In this document: positions 58,673 to 64,000 of the stretch, piece after piece
Layout of the letters: each line of letters begins with the position of its first letter
How positions within the stretch are numbered: the first letter of the stretch is position 1
NCBI RefSeq assembly: GCF_004421105.1
Contig: NZ_CP038033.1
Location: 639,659 to 703,658 of the forward strand
Length of the DNA stretch: 64,000 nucleotides
Direction of reading: 5' to 3'
Origin: Nitrosococcus wardiae
GTDB taxonomy: Bacteria; Pseudomonadota; Gammaproteobacteria; Nitrosococcales; Nitrosococcaceae
Made by a program: the position numbers and the translations under genes
Notes under the pieces: generated by a model
Databases searched by the model: none
Told to the model about the DNA's origin: nothing
Seen by the model: the letters and a program-made list of their open reading frames with translations, nothing else

Positions 58673-59062
58673 CGCTAATCCCCCTAGAAGTCATCTACTA
58701 TCATTAAAAATTAAGCGAACTTTTCTAAAAAAAGAACTTATTGGCAAGCTTGGTTTATCCCCCGTCCCCTTACAAGCATTAAGGTTCTGGAAGGCGAAAG
58801 CATATCAGATTCCATGCAATTCCCCTAAAATACTCCCTGATTTCGCCTCCATGGGCCTGGCCTCCCGCCATTATCGGTATCAAACGGCTAATGGGCTTAA
58901 ATATTTAATGTTGGGCTTACCTGACTCCTATATATTAGGGGAACTTCTATATTAGGGGAACTTCATCCCTACTGGAATAATATTTTAATTATAGGGAGTT
59001 TTGTTGCACTATTTAAGGTACTGCTCAGAAGGGGCAGCTAGAGTTAAGAAGAGGAAAGTTAT
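58673..59062. other. Intergenic region upstream of sqr
   Basis: About 390 bases between divergent genes. A plus-strand frame runs through it, but its product has no family features and starts inside the neighbouring gene. The only marked feature is the tandem repeat listed separately. Confidence 0.5.
58931..58964 (+). promoter_or_regulatory. Perfect tandem 17-bp direct repeat upstream of sqr
   Basis: TATATTAGGGGAACTTC occurs twice back to back (58931-58947, 58948-58964), starting about 130 bases before the sqr ATG. It could be a tandem operator for a sulfide-responsive regulator or a slippage duplication. Confidence 0.5.
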
Positions 59063-60313
59063 ATGGCAAACACTCAACACCACCAGATTCTGATCGTTGG
59101 CGGCGGCACCGCTGGGATTACAGTCGCAGCTTCCCTGCGCCGCAAACCTGGAGGCAAAAATCTAGATATCGCCATCATTGAACCGTCAGAGAGCCACTAT
59201 TATCAACCGGCATTTACCCTAGTCGGTGCCGGTGCCTATCCTCTGGATAAGACCCGCCGCCCAGAGAACAGCCTTATTCCTCCCAAGGTGGAGTGGATTC
59301 GCGATATGGTGGCAAGCTTCGATCCCAACAACAATCAAGTCACCCTGGCTTCCGGTGGCCTAGTGGGGTATGACTACTTGGTCGTCTGTCCAGGATTAGT
59401 GCTGAACTGGGAAAACATCCAAGGGCTGACAGAAACGATCGGAAAGAATGGGGTCTGCAGTAACTATTCCCCCGATTATGTCCAGTATACATGGGAATGC
59501 GTGCAGGGGCTTGAAAAGGGCGCCAAAGCCATTTTCACCCAACCGCCCATGCCTTTCAAATGCCCCGGTGCGCCCCAGAAGATTGCCTACCTCGCTGCCG
59601 ACCACTTACGCAAAAAAGGAATTTTGGACGATTGCGATCTCTACTTTTGCAATCATGGGCCAGCCATGTTTGGGGTGCCACTCTTCTCCCGGGAATTGAA
59701 TAAGGTGGTGGCCCGCTACGGTATCCATGCCAACTTTCAACATAACTTGATTGCTGTCGATGGGGAAAAAAAACAGGCGACCTTTGAGATAGTTGGCGGC
59801 GAAAAAGCAGGACAAAAAATCACCCTGGACTTTGACATGTTGCACGTAACGCCGCCCCAAAGCCCCCCCGAAGTAATAAAGTCCAGCCCCCTTGCGAACG
59901 AATCGGGCTACGTGGATGTCCATAAACACTCCATGCAACATACTCAATACAAAAATGTCTTTGCTCTTGGAGATGCAGGTTCTACCCCCAACTCAAAGAC
60001 TGCCGCCGCTATTCGTAAACAAGCCCCAGTAGTGGTGAAGAATCTACTGCATCTCATTGGCGGTGGTGAATTGGAAGAGGGTTATGATGGCTATGGCTCC
60101 TGTCCTCTCACCACCGCTTACGGGAAGGTCATAATGGCCGAATTTATTTACGGAGGAAAAGTTACCCCTACTTTCCCCCTCGATCCCCGCAAAGAGCGCT
60201 GGGTGAATTGGTGGATTAAAACCACGGGGCTGCCCCTTATGTATTGGCATTACATGCTCAAAGGTTATGAATGGTTTTTACCCCATAACACCGACTATGT
60301 GGAACCTTCTTGA
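59063..60313 (+). CDS. sqr: Sulfide:quinone oxidoreductase, type II
   Basis: Sqr oxidises sulfide to sulfane sulfur or polysulfide and reduces quinone at the membrane surface. The 416-residue flavoprotein has the FAD motif ILIVGGGTAGITVA. The redox cysteines match the mitochondrial-type enzyme: Cys167 in PFKCPGAPQK and Cys347 in GYGSCPLTTAYGKVI. Cys132 is a third candidate. FALGDAGSTPNSKTAAA binds the second FAD segment. The AAAGT context near the ATG is weak, but GAGGAAAG lies upstream. It stands alone. Confidence 0.92.
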   Translation: MANTQHHQILIVGGGTAGITVAASLRRKPGGKNLDIAIIEPSESHYYQPAFTLVGAGAYPLDKTRRPENSLIPPKVEWIRDMVASFDPNNNQVTLASGGLVGYDYLVVCPGLVLNWENIQGLTETIGKNGVCSNYSPDYVQYTWECVQGLEKGAKAIFTQPPMPFKCPGAPQKIAYLAADHLRKKGILDDCDLYFCNHGPAMFGVPLFSRELNKVVARYGIHANFQHNLIAVDGEKKQATFEIVGGEKAGQKITLDFDMLHVTPPQSPPEVIKSSPLANESGYVDVHKHSMQHTQYKNVFALGDAGSTPNSKTAAAIRKQAPVVVKNLLHLIGGGELEEGYDGYGSCPLTTAYGKVIMAEFIYGGKVTPTFPLDPRKERWVNWWIKTTGLPLMYWHYMLKGYEWFLPHNTDYVEPS

Positions 60314-60417
60314 TGCTATGGCAGTGCAGCATTACCGTGCTATAAATTAACTCTGAGCTTCTGCTTCTGAAATTGATATGGAATTTGAAGGATATATTTG
60401 CCTACCAAGCCAACCGT

Positions 60418-60484
60418 GATAGATAATCGGGTCGGCGGGGGGATGCTCCCCCGTCCGCCCACACCACCGTGGGTGCGTACTGTA
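60418..60484 (-). mobile_element. Probable 3'-end remnant of a group II intron
   Basis: On the minus strand the sequence contains ACGGTGGTGTGGGCGGACG followed by a GGGGGAGCATCCCCC hairpin and CCGACCCGATTAT. This is the order seen at the 3' end of bacterial group II introns (end of domain V, linker, domain VI, 3' splice site). The 5' strand of domain V and any reverse-transcriptase gene are missing, so it would be a dead fragment. The assignment comes from memory of the consensus. Confidence 0.4.
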
Positions 60485-60541
60485 TCAGGTAAAAGCATTT
60501 TCCCTACCCGGAGGATTTTATCCCTAATATAGTAAAGACGC

Positions 60542-61594
60542 TTAAGGCAGATTCACTTGCTCTTCCAATATATCTTCCACATAAAGCATCTGCACAAGTA
60601 CTAGTATCACAACGGCAAAGGGTGTGGCTAACAATAATCCAAGGATACCAAAGGCAATTCCCATGGCTAACTGTACCGTCAAAATGAAAGCCGGTGGCAA
60701 CATAACAGTCCGCCGTTGTATTAATGGGGTAATAAGATAGCTTTCAATGGCTTGGATAACCATATATAGCAGTATCACATAAAGTGCACTCATGGGTCCT
60801 TGCAGCCAGCCCGCTAATACCGCAGGCACAGCGGCCAATATAGGACCGAGATTGGGTATAAACGACAAAGCCGCCGCTAGCAGTGCCAATGCTGCTGCTG
60901 AAGGAATGCCTAACAGCAGTAATCCTACCCAGGTCAAAACACCTACGACAGTCATTGAGGCAATTCTCCCCACTAACCACCAACGCAACGCGTGCCCCAG
61001 TTCGCTTAAAACAGTTCGAGCCCGCCCACGCTGACTCTTGGGAAACAAATGCACAGCACCATTAATATAAACCTTCGGCTCCGCACTAAAGTAAATGCCA
61101 TTCACAAAGATGATCAAAATACCCGTAATCAGACCCAGCAAGCTAGAGAAAATCCCGGCTACGCGAGCAAACATCTCCTGCGTAAAGAGCGTCGATTTAT
61201 CCTGTTGGAGAAAACGTTCCAATAACCGATCGGCTATATCATGCTCTTTTATAAACTCCTGAAGTTGATGCAATGCTTGAGGAATGATTTGAGTAAGCTC
61301 ATCAAAATTATTGGCAATATCTGGTCCCAGCAACCAAGTACCTATGCCTATAATGTACAGCAAAAGAAAAATCACGAGAGCAAGCGACCACCCCGCAGAA
61401 AGCGGTACATGATCACTCAGCCACTCTGCAATACCATGCAAAAACACTGCCAACAGAATACCCGCAAACACCAGCAGCAATAGATGCGCAAAATACCCCA
61501 AAGAGAATAAAAGGATAATGGCTACTGTAACGATACCCACTATTATTAAAACTCGGTGGGTAAAAGGCTTGCTCGGAAAATTTACCTGTTCCAT
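60542..61594 (-). CDS. AI-2E family (TqsA/YhhQ-type PerM) membrane transporter
   Basis: The 350-residue protein has about eight helices in the AI-2E/PerM layout. Three N-terminal helices and a periplasmic helical segment (about 85-150) are followed by a characteristic loop with FPKSQRGRARTVLSELGHAL, then FIPNLGPILAAVPAVLAG and LLATPFAVVILVLVQMLY. Members are implicated in autoinducer-2 export or sodium/proton exchange. The role cannot be narrowed here. Confidence 0.9.
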   Translation of the reverse strand: MEQVNFPSKPFTHRVLIIVGIVTVAIILLFSLGYFAHLLLLVFAGILLAVFLHGIAEWLSDHVPLSAGWSLALVIFLLLYIIGIGTWLLGPDIANNFDELTQIIPQALHQLQEFIKEHDIADRLLERFLQQDKSTLFTQEMFARVAGIFSSLLGLITGILIIFVNGIYFSAEPKVYINGAVHLFPKSQRGRARTVLSELGHALRWWLVGRIASMTVVGVLTWVGLLLLGIPSAAALALLAAALSFIPNLGPILAAVPAVLAGWLQGPMSALYVILLYMVIQAIESYLITPLIQRRTVMLPPAFILTVQLAMGIAFGILGLLLATPFAVVILVLVQMLYVEDILEEQVNLP

Positions 61595-61883
61595 GGCCGT
61601 CTCCTTATCGCAATTGATTATTCTTTATTCGTAAGTGATGAAAGGGACGTTAATATACGTCACCAGCAGCGCTATCTATGATCGCAAGCTTTGCGGCGAA
61701 CACATCATTCTATTCAACAATAATTGTGCCAGTAAATCGCTATGAGATGAGCGTCCACATCATGGTTAGAAAAATTTTTTCGGTGATTTAATATCCTTAA
61801 GTGTACTGCAATGCCATAAGAAGAAATTAATAGGAGAGAAAAGAGAGGGTGGAGTTTGCCTTGCTGAGTGGGGCGAAAATTTT
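61595..61883. other. Gene-free intergenic region
   Basis: No gene, repeat or clear promoter found. The sequence upstream of the transporter gene is AT-rich. Confidence 0.45.
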
Positions 61884-61944
61884 GCAGCCGCCTCTACCTG
61901 GAACGCTACTAATTTGCTCGAGTAACGTGCCAGAAGGCGGCTGC
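61884..61944 (-). terminator. Terminator of the ferritin-like gene pair
   Basis: A perfect 10-bp stem (GCAGCCGCCT 61884-61893 with 61935-61944) is extended inward by CTGG/CCAG and ACT/AGT pairs. It begins 19 bases past the stop codon, and an A4T4 tract follows on the minus strand. Confidence 0.7.
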
Positions 61945-61963
61945 ATGTTTCGTATCAAGCTAC

Positions 61964-62692
61964 CTATACTCCCGCTTGCTTCAGAGTTAACTGCTCATTC
62001 CATTCACGTATTTGCCTAAGATGATTATCTTCTTCCGCGAGTGCTGTGCGGAAGTCAATTACCATCTCATCAAGCCCCATTTTATCGGCTAGTTGGATGA
62101 GAAGCTCCCAGCCAGCATGATCGACCAATTCAGCAGTGAGGATGGCTTCCATGGATTGAGCCACAGAGGTACGTGGATCACTGATCACCTGGAGCACCCC
62201 CATGGAAGCTACGGCACTAACATCAGCGCCAGGAGTCTGAGCAGTAGGATCAGCCCCTAAAGACTCTAGCGCTCGTGCCACTATTTTAAAGTGGCGTTCC
62301 TCCTCATCTCTAAAACGCCTAAGGGTATCTATAGAAAGTTGGGAATCTGCCTGGACCGCCTGGCACTTGGTTATAAGGTATTCATAAAGACGGGCGCCTG
62401 TGCGCTCAAAAGCTAACCGTTCACCTAGCTTATCAATTAGGACTTCGGGATTCTCTCCAGAAAGCTTATCAAGAAGGGCTTGGGCAGCTCCTTTCAAAGT
62501 GCCCGGAGGCGGAACGGAACCTACCGGACTAGATTCCTTGATATAGGCGCTTTCCACAGAGGTGAACATAGCTTTATCTCCCGCAGAACTTGGAGGCATC
62601 TTCTGCGCGGCATCAATGATAGCTTGGCTATCCATAGGAGACATTGCGATTCCGGTTTTATTTTTTGTCGTCATTTTAACTGAACGTTCCAT
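61964..62692 (-). CDS. Ferritin-like protein, downstream gene of pair
   Basis: The 242-residue cytoplasmic protein has a disordered N-terminus of about 65 residues, then a four-helix bundle with ferritin-type metal positions: AFERTGARLYEYL, RDEEERHFKIV (ExxH), LTAELVDHAGWELL and LAEEDNHLRQI (ExxH-like). Two E..ExxH halves fit a di-iron site. It may oxidise or store iron, or act in redox stress. AAGGAG precedes the ATG, 28 bases after the stop of the upstream ferritin-like gene. No closer family assignment is possible. Confidence 0.78.
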   Translation of the reverse strand: MERSVKMTTKNKTGIAMSPMDSQAIIDAAQKMPPSSAGDKAMFTSVESAYIKESSPVGSVPPPGTLKGAAQALLDKLSGENPEVLIDKLGERLAFERTGARLYEYLITKCQAVQADSQLSIDTLRRFRDEEERHFKIVARALESLGADPTAQTPGADVSAVASMGVLQVISDPRTSVAQSMEAILTAELVDHAGWELLIQLADKMGLDEMVIDFRTALAEEDNHLRQIREWNEQLTLKQAGV

Positions 62693-62720
62693 TATTCAAC
62701 TCCTTCTTTACTTTCCATGG

Positions 62721-63884
62721 CTAAGCAATTTTGCGATTCAATTCAGTTCCGGGGGACCATTGGTATCCCGCCGCAGCGGTCTGAGAAGGTGAACCTTCTG
62801 AGTTCAGTTGCTGCCGCTGCCCCAGGGATGCCTGCCCTTCTTGAGTATGGTCGACGAATTGAGTACCTAAGGCCCGCAAGTTTACTTCTTGGCTGAGCAC
62901 TTCCCGGACGAATTCACGATTACTCTTAAAAGGGATCGGCTCGGGAAGCGTATCTGAAATAACTTCCGTGGGATCCCTCTTTTCATATTTTTTAAACAGC
63001 TCAGCCACATAATTCAACTGTCCAAGCTCATAATCGAGAAACCGTTCCCAAATCGCTTTAATGCGAGGGTTAGTTTCCTGCTCCATACAGCTATAGTAGT
63101 TATAAGCCTCCGTTGCTTCATGTAAAAGCCATTTTTCGAGCCATGTTTCATAAGGGTCAATGATTGACTCATACTGAGTGACATGTTGCTCCTCAATGGA
63201 AGCAATTTCAGCATATAATTGCCGAGCAAGGGGATCAGCGTACATCGGGCCTACATTGGCGTAAAAATCATGTGTCTGGTATTCGGCAGCCATAATGGTT
63301 GTTGCATGTAGCTTGGTAATTGCAGAAGCTTTGGCACGATCATAGTGATCCCGAACATCATCCTCCGGTGCCCGATGTTCGTCCACTGTGGGGCGACCTG
63401 GAAGGATATCGGTATGAGATTGCAGAATATTATTCGCATCCTTACCTTCCAGTCGATCAAGCAGCGCTGCATAACGATAAAGATGATCAAAGTCTTCCAG
63501 TAGCCCGAAACGGTAGACCTGAGCAAGATAAGGATCAGGTTCATTTTGTGCCACTGCGGCCGTGACCTCAATAGCCACCTGCTCATAACCAATGGTCGTT
63601 TCTAAAGGGGAATGATCTGAAGAGATAAGCCAATTAATGGTAGTTTGCTGGTGCTGTTCAACACGCCTGACTTTTGCTAACGGCACCTGAAGCTCTTTAT
63701 TCATCCTCGCACAAAGATGTTGAAAGCGGATTGCTTCTACTTCAAGGCCATTCATGAGGATAATTCTTACTCGCGTGAAGGCATCATCATCGAGTTTACT
63801 TATAGGCTGTTGTACCATATCTTTCCATGTAAACCGCTGCTTATCGAGCGGAGTTCCTTTGGAATCAAATAACTTTACGCCCAT
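62721..63884 (-). CDS. Ferritin-like protein, upstream gene of pair
   Basis: The 387-residue protein has an N-terminal domain of about 120 residues without recognised motifs. A helical bundle follows with candidate iron ligands: LLEDFDHLYRYAALL, IASIEEQHVTQYESI (ExxH), LHEATEAYNYYSCMEQE and FLDYELGQLNYVAELF. A Gln/Ser-rich tail ends the protein. It shares the ferritin-like pattern with the adjacent gene but not overall sequence. AAGGAG precedes the ATG. The two form an operon closed by a strong terminator. Confidence 0.75.
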   Translation of the reverse strand: MGVKLFDSKGTPLDKQRFTWKDMVQQPISKLDDDAFTRVRIILMNGLEVEAIRFQHLCARMNKELQVPLAKVRRVEQHQQTTINWLISSDHSPLETTIGYEQVAIEVTAAVAQNEPDPYLAQVYRFGLLEDFDHLYRYAALLDRLEGKDANNILQSHTDILPGRPTVDEHRAPEDDVRDHYDRAKASAITKLHATTIMAAEYQTHDFYANVGPMYADPLARQLYAEIASIEEQHVTQYESIIDPYETWLEKWLLHEATEAYNYYSCMEQETNPRIKAIWERFLDYELGQLNYVAELFKKYEKRDPTEVISDTLPEPIPFKSNREFVREVLSQEVNLRALGTQFVDHTQEGQASLGQRQQLNSEGSPSQTAAAGYQWSPGTELNRKIA

Positions 63885-64000
63885 GATTTCTCTTCTCCTT
63901 AAGGTAATAGGTCCGTCAACAAAAATACATTTCGCTCGCCTTGTAAGATAGCCTGCAAGACTCTTGCCCTTTTATGATTTGTCTTATGCATCAGGTGCGT
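63885..64000. other. Upstream region of the ferritin-like operon
   Basis: The operon promoter probably lies here, but the window ends before a convincing one can be seen. Confidence 0.35.

Noticed and set aside
58587-58955. 122-codon plus-strand frame before sqr
   Set aside because: It starts inside the opposite-strand secreted-protein gene, has no ribosome site or family pattern, and ends in the tandem repeat.

Overview
This window looks like chromosome from a marine gammaproteobacterium of the Chromatiales, and my best guess is Nitrosococcus. The guess rests on roughly even base composition, gammaproteobacterial gene order (pilU-pilT / yggS-proC-yggT-yggU, argB-algC-dut-coaBC), a TonB2-type energy-transduction operon and a type II sulfide:quinone oxidoreductase. 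No ammonia- or sulfur-oxidation operon is present to prove the genus. Most of the window is core housekeeping, separated by gaps that hold decayed genes and structured non-coding DNA. I see no tRNA, rRNA or CRISPR array.

Layout. 1-3.1 kb: a cut-off DUF1451 zinc-ribbon gene, an outer-membrane porin with a clear terminator, and a Uma2-family gene. 3.1-8.1 kb: tadA, guaA and guaB on the minus strand, with xseA divergent. 8.1-9.0 kb: two tandem paralogous 44-residue lipoprotein genes. 9.0-14.1 kb: a minus-strand operon of DUF3450, TtpC-like MotA/TolQ/ExbB protein, ExbB, ExbD, TonB and a TPR protein, with mostly 4-nt overlaps, which should power TonB-dependent uptake. 15-23.5 kb: FmdB and rubredoxin, thiE, a thioredoxin-TPR protein, an MscS channel with an extra periplasmic module, hemL, a deleted nitrilase and uvrD. 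23.5-31 kb: an orphan TRAP binding lipoprotein, a frameshifted CsgG/SH3 gene, a CDF zinc exporter, a GYD protein, a phosphatase, a sulfurtransferase, a structured RNA resembling HEARO/IscB omega-RNA without its nuclease gene, a retropepsin-like protease, a lipoprotein and a GH57 stub.

31-42 kb: an AstE-like hydrolase, an HsdR remnant, a hybrid sensor kinase, threonine aldolase, a CPA1 antiporter, a DMT-transporter remnant, two secreted unknowns and an SDR dehydrogenase. 42-47 kb: pilus retraction ATPases and the yggS cluster, then a 173-bp element with perfect 15-bp inverted ends and nested hairpins. 47-58 kb: an AmpG-like permease, pyrE, a TSUP permease, a DUF4124-like protein, argB, a membrane-anchored algC, dut, coaBC, djlA and an alpha/beta hydrolase. 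58-64 kb: a secreted unknown, sqr preceded by a 17-bp tandem repeat, a probable group II intron 3' remnant, an AI-2E-type permease, and two adjacent ferritin-like genes with a strong terminator.

The best candidate for something new is the orphan omega-RNA-like element at about 29.12-29.45 kb. Next are the 173-bp nested-hairpin element near 47.1 kb, the twin mini-lipoproteins and the ferritin-like gene pair.
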